Positions 8,201 to 15,337 of a DNA stretch of 19,345 nucleotides are shown here, in pieces. The notes beneath the pieces are model-generated. The model had not been told where the DNA came from and made no database searches. It was given only the letters and a program-made list of their open reading frames with translations. Both the position numbers and the translations under genes were made by a program. The stretch covers positions 1 to 19,345 of the forward strand of contig CAMPKM010000008.1 of NCBI GenBank assembly GCA_946887155.1, in the 5' to 3' direction. Each line of letters opens with the position of its first letter. Position 1 is the first letter of the stretch. Source of the DNA: an uncultured Gemmatimonadota bacterium. Its GTDB lineage: Bacteria; Gemmatimonadota; Gemmatimonadetes; Gemmatimonadales; Gemmatimonadaceae.

Positions 8201-8695
8201 GGTGATCTCGTGGACGGTGGCCAGCACGCCGCCAATCCCGGACGGCACGGTGTCGTCAGGCGCGGGACTGTATGCGATCGTGAAGTGGCATTCCTCGAGG
8301 TAACCGTGCCGGTTGATCTCGAGCAGGATGTCCTCATCCCACGAGGATGGCCCGCCGGAAAACGGGCGATCGACCAGCGGCCCGATGACGTGCCAGATTT
8401 CCGACCAACAACTGCGAGCGGGTTGGCCGAATGCCTGACGAGGGTGCTTGGCGCCCGGGATTGGGCGGTACGGATCGTTGTACAGCTGGATGTAGTCCGG
8501 GCCCCACCACAGCAGCATCGGAAAACGGTTCGTCATCATGAACCGGACCATGTTGCGCAGCGCGGGAGACCATGAGTCGATCGGCCCGAGGGGCGTGCTC
8601 GCCCAGTCGAAGTCCCGGATCAGCGCCGCCATTTCACCACCGCCGGTGAGGAACCGGAGATGTGGTGCCGTATCAGTGACGGTGGTTGCGGGCAT
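5213..8695 (-). CDS. Hybrid histidine kinase with two kinase and two receiver modules
   Basis: The product is 1160 residues from ATG 8695; the frame continues upstream to 8986, but that part would overlap the oxidoreductase gene and is low-complexity, Pro/Arg-rich sequence, so I start at MPATTVTD. The domain order is: a PAS-like sensor (about 12-165, LRFLTGGGEM ... WWGPDYIQLYND), a GAF-like domain (about 175-340), HisKA with phospho-acceptor H366 (VSHEFRTPL), HATPase with DTGVGI and GTGIGLAL, a receiver with D680 (LTDVMMPRLDG) and K732, a second HisKA with H776 (LAHELRNPL), a second HATPase (DNGVGI, GLGVGL), and a final receiver with D1063 (LLDIGLPGINGYD) and K1115. There is no transmembrane segment, so it is likely cytoplasmic. 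It has no DNA-binding or other output domain; the output partner is not in the neighbourhood. The start lacks a clear ribosome site. The BglII-like gene follows after 8 bases. Confidence 0.93.
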   Translation of the reverse strand: MPATTVTDTAPHLRFLTGGGEMAALIRDFDWASTPLGPIDSWSPALRNMVRFMMTNRFPMLLWWGPDYIQLYNDPYRPIPGAKHPRQAFGQPARSCWSEIWHVIGPLVDRPFSGGPSSWDEDILLEINRHGYLEECHFTIAYSPAPDDTVPSGIGGVLATVHEITGKVIGERRVRVLRDLGASAIDSKSADEACASIAATLARHDKDIPFAVLYLIDPATNHARLTGVAGVEPGAVTSPTLVDLSESVTTNWPLVEAMHSKDMCQVRGLQKRFDSVPPGPWSDAPDTAVVLPITSGSAQQPVGFLVVGLSARSQLDTSYRDFLELLRTQVASAISNARAYEEERHRAEALAALDRAKTQFFSNVSHEFRTPLTLMLGPVEELLADGTTIGPDTTAQLQVVQRNGLRLLRLVNTMLEFTRIEAGRASPNYEAIDLPALTQDLASNFRSACERAGITLTINCPPLDAGESAFVDRDMWEKVVLNLVSNAFKFTLAGEIEVRVEPVDGIAVRLMVRDTGVGIPPDELPRMFERFHRIANARARTHEGTGIGLALVQELVKLHGGTITVESELNVGSTFTVTIPLGTSHLDFVNEFDGDVRPRSVTDAFVEEAIRWLPDDGPPTSTGTAPATVRPRVIWADDNADMRQYVTRLLGEFFDVEAVTDGQAALDAARRQPPDLVLTDVMMPRLDGFELLREIRATEGLQTVPVIMISARAGEESRIGGMHAGADDYLIKPFSARELVARVEAHVRMARLRRDVEEQLRDADRRKDEFLATLAHELRNPLAPVRNAVAILNLKGSAEPDLRWAQAVIERQMDQMTRLVDDLLDVSRVSRGKIELKLDRVELARVIRGAVEASRPHIEQQSHALQVTMPAEKIHLHADETRLIQVFCNLLNNAAKYSDKGGEIALSATRDGSEVVISVRDNGVGISPDVLPRVFDMFTQVHQSIERSRGGLGVGLTLVKRLAELHGGNVEARSKGLGEGSEFVIRLPILAESADGLALSDQILEREVPLIPQRVLIVDDNRDAADTLARMLQLLGNEVRSAYSALDALQTGASFIPDVILLDIGLPGINGYDAARRIRKEEWGSRVVLIAVTGWGQPDDRRRSREAGFDHHFVKPVAAATLIGLLASSRTAPGVLGTSVPDRSANKAPSAVSEVRDETR

Positions 8696-8714
8696 TCGAC
8701 AGGGACGAGGACAA

Positions 8715-8750
8715 CCCGGCCACGTGGAAGCGTGGCAATGCCTGGCCGGG
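8715..8750. repeat. 8-bp inverted repeat between oxidoreductase and kinase genes
   Basis: CCCGGCCA (8715-8722) and TGGCCGGG (8743-8750) form an inverted repeat with a 20-base spacer. It overlaps the palindrome CCACGTGG (8720-8727). It lies in the 172-base gap before the kinase start and could be a terminator for the oxidoreductase or part of the kinase leader or operator. A second short palindrome, CCCTAGGG, is at about 8801-8808. No T-run follows. Confidence 0.35.
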
Positions 8751-8867
8751 ATGGGGTTGCGTTTACAAGGTGTTTCCCGTCGAGCGGCTCGCCAATTACC
8801 CCCTAGGGCCAACTGCGGACTCGGCCTTTCTGCGAAGCGGTGGCGTGTCGAGCCCGGCCGTTGGTGG

Positions 8868-10286
8868 TCACGGCCTGAGTGAGGCCAGTGCCCGGGTGGC
8901 GGCGTGATAGCCGCACATGCCGTGAATCCCGGCGCCGGGCGGCGTAGCTCCGGAACACAGGTACACGCCCGGTACCGGTGCTGCATAACGACGCCAGGTG
9001 GGCCGGAAGAACAGGTTCATCAGCTCATTCGACCCGGCGCCGACGTCGCCCCCGACGAGGTTCGGATTTTCTGCCTCGAGCGCCGCCGGCGGCCGGACGG
9101 CCCGGGCCAGGATCACGTCGCGGAAACCCGGTGCGAACCGCTCGACCTGGGCCTCGATCCGGTCGGTCATGTCGACCGGTGACCCGTTAGGCACGTGGCA
9201 GTATCCCCAGGCTGTGTGCCGTCCGGCGGGCGCACGCGACGGATCGAACAGGCTCGGTTGCGTGACCAGCACGAAGGGACGCTCGGCGCTACGCCCCTGC
9301 CACGGGGCGGCTTCGGACGCCGCGATGTCCTCCAGTGTGCCCCCCACGTGCACGGTGGAAGCGCGGAGGCATTCCGCCGACTTCCAGGGAATCGGCTCGC
9401 TGAGTGCCCAATCCACCTTGAAGGCGCCTGGCCCATATGGGTACCGCTCGAGCGCCTTCCGGAAGGTCGCGGGAAGACGATCGCCCATGATGCGCGCCAT
9501 GGCGCGAGGGGCCGTGTCGAACAGGATCGCCCGCGCCGGCGGCAGTTGGTCGAACCGGTCAATCGGCATTCCCGTCACGATCTCTCCACCCATGGTTCGG
9601 AGGAGCGACGCGAGGGCTTTCGCCAGCGCGCCGGCGCCCCCGCGCGGAACGGGCCAGCCGTTGTGGTGCCCGGCGGCGGCCAGTGCGATCCCCACGGCGG
9701 CGCTTCCCGGCCTCGTCAACGGCAGGATCGAATGCGCGGCACATCCCGCGATCAGCGCCCGTGCCCGTGCTCCCGTGAACGCGACATTCGCGTACAATTG
9801 CGCCGGCGCCAGCCCCTGCACCCCGAACCGCGCGAACCGGAACGGATGGCGGGGAATGCCTAACGGGCTGAGGATATCGGCTTCGAGCTCCGGCCAGTCG
9901 CGGGCTACTGCTCCGACGGTAAGCAGCCAGGCATCGCGGTCGTCACCCAGGCCGGCCGCTGTCGCGCCGATGTCGTTCAACAGCAAAACGGCGTCGCCCC
10001 GTTCGAGCGGGTGTGCGGCGCACACTTCAGGCACGATCCACTCGAGGCCATGCTCGCCCAGCGGAAGCGTCCTGAAAAACGGTGATGCGAGCCCCATGGG
10101 CATCACCGAGGCACAGACGTCGTGCCGGAAGCCGGGGAGAGTGAGCTCGCTCGTCCGGAGGCCGCCACCGATTTCATCGCGGGCCTCGATGACGAGGACC
10201 GACAGCCCGTGCCGTGCAGCGACGATCGCGGCGGCGAGACCATTGGGTCCCGAACCGATCACGACGACGTCCCAGTCCGAGCGCAC
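8868..10286 (-). CDS. FAD-dependent oxidoreductase, phytoene-desaturase/PYROXD2-like
   Basis: The 472-residue product starts at GTG 10286, immediately before the dinucleotide-binding fold, so no earlier start fits. Residues 7-45 carry the Rossmann motif (VVVIGSGPNGLAAAIVAARH) with the E/D-rich strand end (IEARDEIGGGLRT). The C-terminal FAD-binding signature is GVYLCSGATPPGAGIHGMCG, near residues 440-460. This pattern is typical of the NAD(P)/FAD oxidoreductases of COG1233 (CrtI-like carotene desaturases and PYROXD2-like proteins). It is slightly short for a CrtI desaturase (usually about 500) and no carotenoid genes are nearby, so a PYROXD2-like role of unknown substrate is more likely. There is no transmembrane segment. 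It is transcribed away from the c-di-GMP enzyme across a divergent gap of 149-212 bases, depending on the start of that enzyme. Confidence 0.9.
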   Translation of the reverse strand: MRSDWDVVVIGSGPNGLAAAIVAARHGLSVLVIEARDEIGGGLRTSELTLPGFRHDVCASVMPMGLASPFFRTLPLGEHGLEWIVPEVCAAHPLERGDAVLLLNDIGATAAGLGDDRDAWLLTVGAVARDWPELEADILSPLGIPRHPFRFARFGVQGLAPAQLYANVAFTGARARALIAGCAAHSILPLTRPGSAAVGIALAAAGHHNGWPVPRGGAGALAKALASLLRTMGGEIVTGMPIDRFDQLPPARAILFDTAPRAMARIMGDRLPATFRKALERYPYGPGAFKVDWALSEPIPWKSAECLRASTVHVGGTLEDIAASEAAPWQGRSAERPFVLVTQPSLFDPSRAPAGRHTAWGYCHVPNGSPVDMTDRIEAQVERFAPGFRDVILARAVRPPAALEAENPNLVGGDVGAGSNELMNLFFRPTWRRYAAPVPGVYLCSGATPPGAGIHGMCGYHAATRALASLRP

Positions 10287-10429
10287 GCGCAGAATCTACC
10301 GGGCGAGGGTGCAGCTGCTGGCTTTCACGCGCCGGCTTTCAACGGATCGGCACTTTGGGGTCCAGATGGAGAGCAGCCCTTGGAGATATGGCGTAAGTGC
10401 TTTTGGCCTAAAGCTTTCCGAGCCAATGG

Positions 10430-10444
10430 CTGAGTGTGACTCAG
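10430..10444. promoter_or_regulatory. 15-bp palindrome in the divergent promoter region, candidate operator
   Basis: CTGAGT and ACTCAG flank a central GTG as a perfect inverted repeat of 6+3+6 bases. That GTG (10436) is also a possible start codon of the c-di-GMP enzyme. If translation begins instead at ATG 10499, the palindrome lies in the upstream region, where a repressor or activator dimer could bind. Function is inferred only from symmetry and position. Confidence 0.4.
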
Positions 10445-10498
10445 AGTCCCACCGATGCGTCAAATTATGAGCCGATTTACCGGTTCCAATCCAACGAG

Positions 10499-12352
10499 AT
10501 GCCGCGCCAAACAAGGAAGCAGACCGCTCCAAAAAGGCGTCCGCCGGCACCTCGGTCCAAGCCGGTTCCTGCCGATGATCAATCGCAGTGGCTGCGGGCC
10601 GTATTCCAGCATTCGGCGCTCGGCATCGCGAGGCTCGACCGGAACGCACGCGTTCTCGACGCCAATGCGGCCTTCGAGCGCTTCTTCGACCGGTCGCTGG
10701 CGGAGCTGAAAGGTCGCCCTATCGGTGAATTCGCCGCCGCCGAAGATTCGGCGTCGATCGTCGCAATGGTAGCCGAGGCGTCGGGCGGCTGCGAGCAAAG
10801 CGCCACTCGTGAGGCACGGTTCGTCAGGCCGGATGGACGGGTGTCGTGGGGTTCGCTGATGCTGTCGTGCGCAACGGGCAAGCGTGATCTGGGACTGATC
10901 GCAGTGGTGCAGGACGTATCGGAGCGCAAAGCGCTCGAGGCAGAGCTGCTTCACCAGGCGTTCCACGATTCCCTTACGGGCCTGGCCAACCGCGCATTAT
11001 TCCGCGACCGCGTGGAACATGCGCTGACTCATGGTCCGCGTGAAGGCGAACGGGTCGGGGTCCTGTTCATCGACCTCGATGACTTCAAGTCGATCAACGA
11101 TACGCAGGGGCATGCGGCGGGCGACCTCGTCCTGCAGCGCGTCGCGAGTGCGTTGCTGAGCGCCACGCGGGGCTGCGATACCGTTTCGCGGCTGGGCGGC
11201 GACGAGTTTGCCGTTCTCCTGGAGCGCCTGAGTCACCATGAAGGCCCTGAAGTGGCGGCGCAGCGCATCGTGAACGCGTTGGCGCGACCCATCGAGACCG
11301 GCTCGGGACGCACCGTGACAGTCGGCGCCAGCATCGGGATCGCGGTCCAGAAATGCGGCGACGGCCAGGACGATGTCCTCCGCAACGCCGACGTCGCGCT
11401 GTACGAGGCGAAGACGCGCGCTCGCGGCCGCTGGGTTGTGTACGACCCGGCGATGCATGCGGCCCTGGTGGACAAGGTGTCGCTCGAATCAGACTTGCGG
11501 ACGGCCATCGAACGGTGCCTGCTGTCGATCCAGCCGGGGCTCGAGAAGACCGGGCGCTTCCCGCGATTCGGCGCGCCGGAGCAGCGGCCCCAGATCACGC
11601 TCGCGTACCAACCGATCGTCGACATGGCGTCCGAGCGGCTGACCGGTTTCGAGGCACTGCTGCGATGGACGCACCCGGACCGCGGCGTGATCGCGCCGGC
11701 GACCTTCGTGCCGATCGCCGAGGAGTCCGGGCTGGTGATCGCGTTAGGCCGTTGGGTCACGCGGACGGCCTGCCTGCAGGCCGCTGCCTGGAACGCCTGC
11801 CGGCCCGACGAGCCGCTGACCATCACGGTGAACCTCTCGGGCCGGCAGCTCCAGGACGACTCGCTGGCATTCGACGTGGAATCGGCACTGAAGGACAGCG
11901 GGCTCCCCGCCGCGCAGCTCGTGCTCGAGATGACCGAGTCGGTGATCATGCACGAGTCGGCGACGGCGCGGAAACGGCTGCACGAGCTCAAGGAGATCGG
12001 CGTTCGCATCGCCATCGACGACTTCGGCACCGGCTACTCGTCGCTGTCGCACCTCCAGCAGTTCCCGGTCGACATCCTCAAGATCGACCAGTCGTTCCTG
12101 CATCGCATGCACCAGGGCACGAACGACGCGGCCCTCGTCCGAACGATCATCGCGCTGGCCAAGCTGCTGTCCCTGCGGACGATCGCCGAAGGCGTGGAGG
12201 ACACCGAGCAGCAGGCGCGCCTGAAGGAGCTGGGCTGCGACTCGGCGCAGGGATTCCTGTTCGGGAGGCCGATGGCCGCCGAAGACATCGACGCGCTTGA
12301 CTTCGATTTCCGCGGCACCGCGGAACACGGGATGCACCGATCTGACGGATGA
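10499..12352 (+). CDS. PAS-GGDEF-EAL cyclic-di-GMP turnover enzyme
   Basis: The 617-residue product (638 if translation begins at GTG 10436; neither start has a good ribosome site) starts with a basic, disordered tail, then a PAS domain (about 30-145), GGDEF (about 150-320) and EAL (about 360-600). The diguanylate cyclase motif GGDEF is intact at 233-237, and the product-inhibition I-site RGCD (224-227) lies five residues before it. The phosphodiesterase half keeps the EALLRW motif (385-387 for EAL), NLSGRQ, EMTES, IDDFGTGYSS, LKIDQSF, AEGVED and QGFLFGRP, so both activities (GTP to c-di-GMP, and c-di-GMP to pGpG) are possible. There is no membrane segment; it is probably a cytoplasmic sensor enzyme controlled by PAS ligand or protein contacts. 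Unusual is an insertion of about 20-25 residues (around 344-367) between the first EAL helix and the strand ending AYQPIVD. Confidence 0.95.
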   Translation: MPRQTRKQTAPKRRPPAPRSKPVPADDQSQWLRAVFQHSALGIARLDRNARVLDANAAFERFFDRSLAELKGRPIGEFAAAEDSASIVAMVAEASGGCEQSATREARFVRPDGRVSWGSLMLSCATGKRDLGLIAVVQDVSERKALEAELLHQAFHDSLTGLANRALFRDRVEHALTHGPREGERVGVLFIDLDDFKSINDTQGHAAGDLVLQRVASALLSATRGCDTVSRLGGDEFAVLLERLSHHEGPEVAAQRIVNALARPIETGSGRTVTVGASIGIAVQKCGDGQDDVLRNADVALYEAKTRARGRWVVYDPAMHAALVDKVSLESDLRTAIERCLLSIQPGLEKTGRFPRFGAPEQRPQITLAYQPIVDMASERLTGFEALLRWTHPDRGVIAPATFVPIAEESGLVIALGRWVTRTACLQAAAWNACRPDEPLTITVNLSGRQLQDDSLAFDVESALKDSGLPAAQLVLEMTESVIMHESATARKRLHELKEIGVRIAIDDFGTGYSSLSHLQQFPVDILKIDQSFLHRMHQGTNDAALVRTIIALAKLLSLRTIAEGVEDTEQQARLKELGCDSAQGFLFGRPMAAEDIDALDFDFRGTAEHGMHRSDG

Positions 12353-12366
12353 ATACCGGTACTTCA

Positions 12367-12441
12367 GGCCACGGCCGGAACACCGCCAGCTGGAACCTGA
12401 ATGATTCGGAGTCTGTCGAAGGCGGTGTTCCGGCCGTGGCC
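12367..12441. repeat. Perfect 21-bp inverted repeat between convergent genes
   Basis: Positions 12367-12387 and 12421-12441 are exact reverse complements over 21 bases (left arm starts GGCCACGGCCGG, right arm ends CCGGCCGTGGCC), enclosing a 33-base loop. Inside the loop is a small palindrome GAAT-G-ATTC (12399-12407). It starts 15 bases after the GGDEF-EAL stop and ends 90 bases before the end of the convergent outer-membrane gene. No T-run follows either arm, so it is not a classical terminator, although a cruciform or bidirectional RNA hairpin could still end transcription. It could also be a small dispersed element. Confidence 0.8.
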
Positions 12442-12490
12442 AGCAGTTCAGCGTTTGTCTGTCTGATCCGCTGCGTCCGTGTTCCGGTTT

Positions 12491-12559
12491 CCCGCGAAGA
12501 TCGAGATAAAATCCCCAGCGAAGATTGCCGTTACCACGCGTGCCCCAGCGAAAATCGCC
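12491..12559. repeat. Three degenerate direct repeats, consensus CCCAGCGAAGATYGCC
   Basis: Copies lie at about 12491-12505 (CCCGCGAAGATCGAG), 12514-12529 and 12544-12559 (13-15 of 16 bases alike between the last two). The last copy lies inside the end of the outer-membrane gene, encoding GRFSLG near its C-terminus. Together with the upstream stretch 12442-12490 (TCTGATCCGCTGCGTCCGTG) it looks like a short dispersed intergenic repeat with GATC-containing units, but this needs a genome-wide comparison. Confidence 0.45.
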
Positions 12560-14768
12560 CTTTCCAGGGGGAGCCGGGCTCGTTGACCCGGACGACGCCT
12601 AACGTCACCGCGCCGCCGAAGAACCGCACGCCCACCTCAACGCTGCTCCGCCAGCCGGCGCTCGGCCAGGACACCGGCGTCGCCGTTCCCGGAATGGCCG
12701 GTGCCGTGCCGACCTGGTCATCGACGGCGCCAAGCCGGGTGATCGATGCCATCGTGGCGGCGCTGCTCGCGGAAACGCGCGCGGCATGCAGCGTCACGGC
12801 GAGGGCCGGCGCCGGCGCGGGAAAACACGTGCATCCCATGACACGGAGCGGGGAGCGCATCACCGGCAACCGGTAGGCAACCCGCCACTGCGTCAGAAGG
12901 GCCCGGTCACCGGCAAACTCCTTGTACCGATACCCGGGCATTGACGGCTCGCCACCAACCTCGAAAAGCTGCTGCGGCGGTGCGTTGTCGCTGAAGACGG
13001 CACCGGCATCGACGCGTGCGCCCAACACAAAACGACCTGCGTCTTTGCGGGCAATTACTCGTGCGGTGGCGCGCTGCCAGTCGAGCTGACCGCTACCCAT
13101 TACATATCGCGCGCTCAGGCCGAGTCCCGGCACCATCGGATCGGCGATGACGGCGGGATTCCAGTCGCCTTGTGCCACCGCGTGCGCATACGCACCCGCA
13201 TCCACACCGCGGTTAGGCAGGAACGGCACGTCGGGCTCCCAGAGTCCCCTCGCCAGCCTCGCCTGGGCCGGATGGTCGCGAGCGGCCCCTATCTCGAAAT
13301 ACACCGTGCGGTTATCCGTGTCAGCGAGCCGCAGCCAGAGCGCCGCTGATCGCCGGTCGACGTAATCGTAGCGATCAACCCCACCGAACGCTTCGATGAT
13401 CGAACCACCGGAGTCGTACGGTGCCGAAAAATCACTGGTGATGTCCAGCGAGCGTCCGAGCCGGAGGCCGCCCACCGTGCTCCGGGTCTCGTTCGCGTGA
13501 ATCGCTTCGACGCGACCGCGAACGGCCTGTTCCGTCCACGCCCAGGTCGCGTTGGCCCGCAGTTCGAGCGGACCGGCCGCCGTCGTCGCCGCCGCACCCG
13601 TGGTCCAGCCTTCCACGCGATTGAAATGCACGAGGTCAGCGAGACGCTGCGCGCGCCAGGAGAAGCGGGGCGTAATTGTCCTGCTGTCGGCTCCCACGTC
13701 GGCAAAGTCGTCACCGCGAAGGTCCGCCGTCGCCTCACCTAACGGGCGAAGCCAGGCGCGAGGGCGACCGAGGCTGTCTGACGACGCCATCGTCAGGCGG
13801 TACGCTCGCGGCGCCAGCGGCCTGTCATGAGCGACCAGGTGCACGGCTTCGGTCCCCTCCTCCATGAAGAGGCTCACGTCGCCGGCGCTGCTCTCGAGCA
13901 CGCGATGGCCCGCAAATCGTGAGACGACGCGGAACACCGATCGGCCTTCGGCGAGTCCGCCGATATCGACATGCTGTTCGATACGTTGCTGCCGTGGCAA
14001 CCAGTACCGTCCGTCGACCAGCACCGATTCGAGGTCGACATATGCCTTAATGCTGACCGGCACCACCAGCGCGCGCTGGCGCTGCTGGCCGGAGCGCCCG
14101 AGCGTGATGAACTGGCCTCGCATCCGGACAATCTCGCCCATCTCGGCGTCGAGGTTGATCTCGCCCCGGAAGACCACCACCGGCCACTCGGCCTGTTCGG
14201 GCTTTGGATCGACGAGGACGCGCACCACAGTCACCGCACGTTCGCCGGTCTTGATCACAGCCACCGTGTCGCCACCGCTGAAGTCGTAGACGCGGTCGCG
14301 GCCTGGCGCGAACGGATGTACAGCAAGGACCGAACGGCTCGATCCTGGTTCGCCATATTCCCGGAGCTTGCCTGTCGTCGGATCCTGCCCGAAGAACAGT
14401 GACAACCGGTTTCCGTACAGCGTGGGGATAGTCCACGCCTTGTTCATCACCGCCAGGGCCGAGATGGATGGTCCTGACAGCTTGCCGCGATAGCCGGTGA
14501 CGTGCTGGGTGAACTCTCCCGAGCGCTGCCAGTGGATCTCGTTATGCGCTTGCTCGACCGAGACGACGGTTTCGTCGCCGGTGGCACGGCGGGTCAGGAC
14601 CGCCAGCTCACTTTCCACCTCGGCGTGATAGGCACCGAGGTCGGACGGTGTGGCGCGGTTGCGCACGGACGCGCGCTCGACGAGATCGTGCAGCGCGGGT
14701 GTCGCATACGACGAAGGTTGCTGCGGCACCGTGGCCAGCAGCTGAGCGGCGAGAAGCATGGAAAGCAT
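12531..14768 (-). CDS. Outer-membrane beta-barrel protein, surface-antigen/Omp85-like
   Basis: The 745-residue product is taken from ATG 14768 (a TTG lies directly before it, another ATG at 14759; no clear ribosome site decides). The N-terminus MLSMLLAAQLLATV is a short signal peptide, so it is exported. Residues about 20-330 are beta-rich and periplasmic, reminiscent of the middle region of DUF5686-type proteins (for example VVVFRGEINLDAEMGEIVRM at about 190-210). From about 370 to the end, alternating amphipathic strands suggest a barrel; EVGGEPSMPGYRYKEF (about 603-618) is like the RGY-loop motif of BamA/TamA-type surface antigens, and the protein ends in aromatic W (GRFSLGHAW), the usual barrel signal. 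The exact function is unknown; assembly, transport or anchoring are possible. The start region is separated from the upstream CBU_0592-like gene by the 8-mer arrays. Confidence 0.78.
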   Translation of the reverse strand: MLSMLLAAQLLATVPQQPSSYATPALHDLVERASVRNRATPSDLGAYHAEVESELAVLTRRATGDETVVSVEQAHNEIHWQRSGEFTQHVTGYRGKLSGPSISALAVMNKAWTIPTLYGNRLSLFFGQDPTTGKLREYGEPGSSRSVLAVHPFAPGRDRVYDFSGGDTVAVIKTGERAVTVVRVLVDPKPEQAEWPVVVFRGEINLDAEMGEIVRMRGQFITLGRSGQQRQRALVVPVSIKAYVDLESVLVDGRYWLPRQQRIEQHVDIGGLAEGRSVFRVVSRFAGHRVLESSAGDVSLFMEEGTEAVHLVAHDRPLAPRAYRLTMASSDSLGRPRAWLRPLGEATADLRGDDFADVGADSRTITPRFSWRAQRLADLVHFNRVEGWTTGAAATTAAGPLELRANATWAWTEQAVRGRVEAIHANETRSTVGGLRLGRSLDITSDFSAPYDSGGSIIEAFGGVDRYDYVDRRSAALWLRLADTDNRTVYFEIGAARDHPAQARLARGLWEPDVPFLPNRGVDAGAYAHAVAQGDWNPAVIADPMVPGLGLSARYVMGSGQLDWQRATARVIARKDAGRFVLGARVDAGAVFSDNAPPQQLFEVGGEPSMPGYRYKEFAGDRALLTQWRVAYRLPVMRSPLRVMGCTCFPAPAPALAVTLHAARVSASSAATMASITRLGAVDDQVGTAPAIPGTATPVSWPSAGWRSSVEVGVRFFGGAVTLGVVRVNEPGSPWKGRFSLGHAW

Positions 14769-14892
14769 CAAGCAGGGGACGAACCAACAGACAGGCCGTC
14801 CCGCGCGCCCAAACCCTCGTGTGATGCATCACAGCAGGTGCAGGACTCGCGTCGCTCGCGCGGCGACCGGTGTGATGCGCAGCACCTTGGGC

Positions 14893-15060
14893 GTGAGGTC
14901 GGGAGATCGTGAGGTCGTGAAGTCGTGAAGTCGTGAAGTCGTGAAGTCGTGGGTTGGTGGAGCCTGGTGCGTTTGATTTTCCGATCTCACGACTCACGCT
15001 CTCCCGACCTCACGTTCTCACAACCTCACGTCCTCACCTCCTCACGTCCCCCCGCCTCAC
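14893..15060. repeat. Two opposed 8-mer tandem arrays
   Basis: From 14893 to 14948 there are seven tandem 8-mers with consensus GTGARGTC (the second copy degenerate, copies four to seven identical). After a spacer (about 14957-14982), related units on the opposite strand, consensus NNCCTCAC, run from about 14983, most regular at 15006-15045, to 15060. The two halves can pair imperfectly to form a long hairpin. The right array overlaps the last 27 bases of the membrane-protein gene at 15034-15282. Confidence 0.85.
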
Positions 15061-15282
15061 CGTCACGCGATAAAGCCCAATCATGCTCATGATCGTCCAC
15101 ACGCCTTCCAGCAGGATGAATCCGAACTGCTGCTCGAGCACGGCCACTGCCGTCAGTGTACCTGCGCCGAGCAGGTTCATGAGCTGATATGGGCGGCTCG
15201 ACGTTTTCAGGCGCCCGAGCTGGCTGGCCGCAAACGGCACGAGGATGAGGATCGCGCCCACGATGCTGCTGAACTGTCGCAT
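15034..15282 (-). CDS. Three-helix small membrane protein, CBU_0592-like
   Basis: The 82-residue product starts at ATG 15282, with GGAG 3 bases upstream. It has three hydrophobic segments: about 5-23 (SSIVGAILILVPFAASQLG), 32-50 around NLLGAGTLTAVAVLE, and 53-72 (FGFILLEGVWTIMSMIGLY). The motif pattern (small hydrophobic protein, N-L-L-G in helix two, E-G-V-W in helix three) matches my memory of the CBU_0592-like small membrane proteins, whose function is unknown. The C-terminal residues RRGDVRR and the stop codon are encoded by the neighbouring 8-mer array, so the repeat has altered or extended the end. It is 55 bases after the DUF4440-like lipoprotein gene on the same strand, probably one transcript. 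Confidence 0.8.
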   Translation of the reverse strand: MRQFSSIVGAILILVPFAASQLGRLKTSSRPYQLMNLLGAGTLTAVAVLEQQFGFILLEGVWTIMSMIGLYRVTVRRGDVRR

Positions 15283-15337
15283 GTCTCCGCCTCGTATGCC
15301 GTCAGGAACAACCAGTGCCTGACGATGTCGTCGTGTG

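Noticed and set aside
8696..8986. N-terminal extension of the histidine kinase
   Set aside because: The added residues are Pro/Arg/Cys-rich without motif and the frame would overlap the oxidoreductase; homologues known to me begin near LRFLTGGGEM.
8998..10470. Plus-strand frame of 490 codons opposite the FAD oxidoreductase
   Set aside because: The minus-strand protein has a complete dinucleotide fold and C-terminal FAD motif; the plus-strand product has antisense-type composition (Arg/Pro/Ser-rich).
12367..12441. Terminal inverted repeats of a classical insertion sequence
   Set aside because: The arms enclose only 33 bases and no transposase is present; a MITE-type or hairpin element remains possible and is kept as a finding.
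14608..14997. Minus-strand open frame with LHDFTTSRLHD-like repeats
   Set aside because: The repeated peptide is a translation of the 8-mer array in a chance frame; it overlaps the start of the outer-membrane gene and has no ribosome site.
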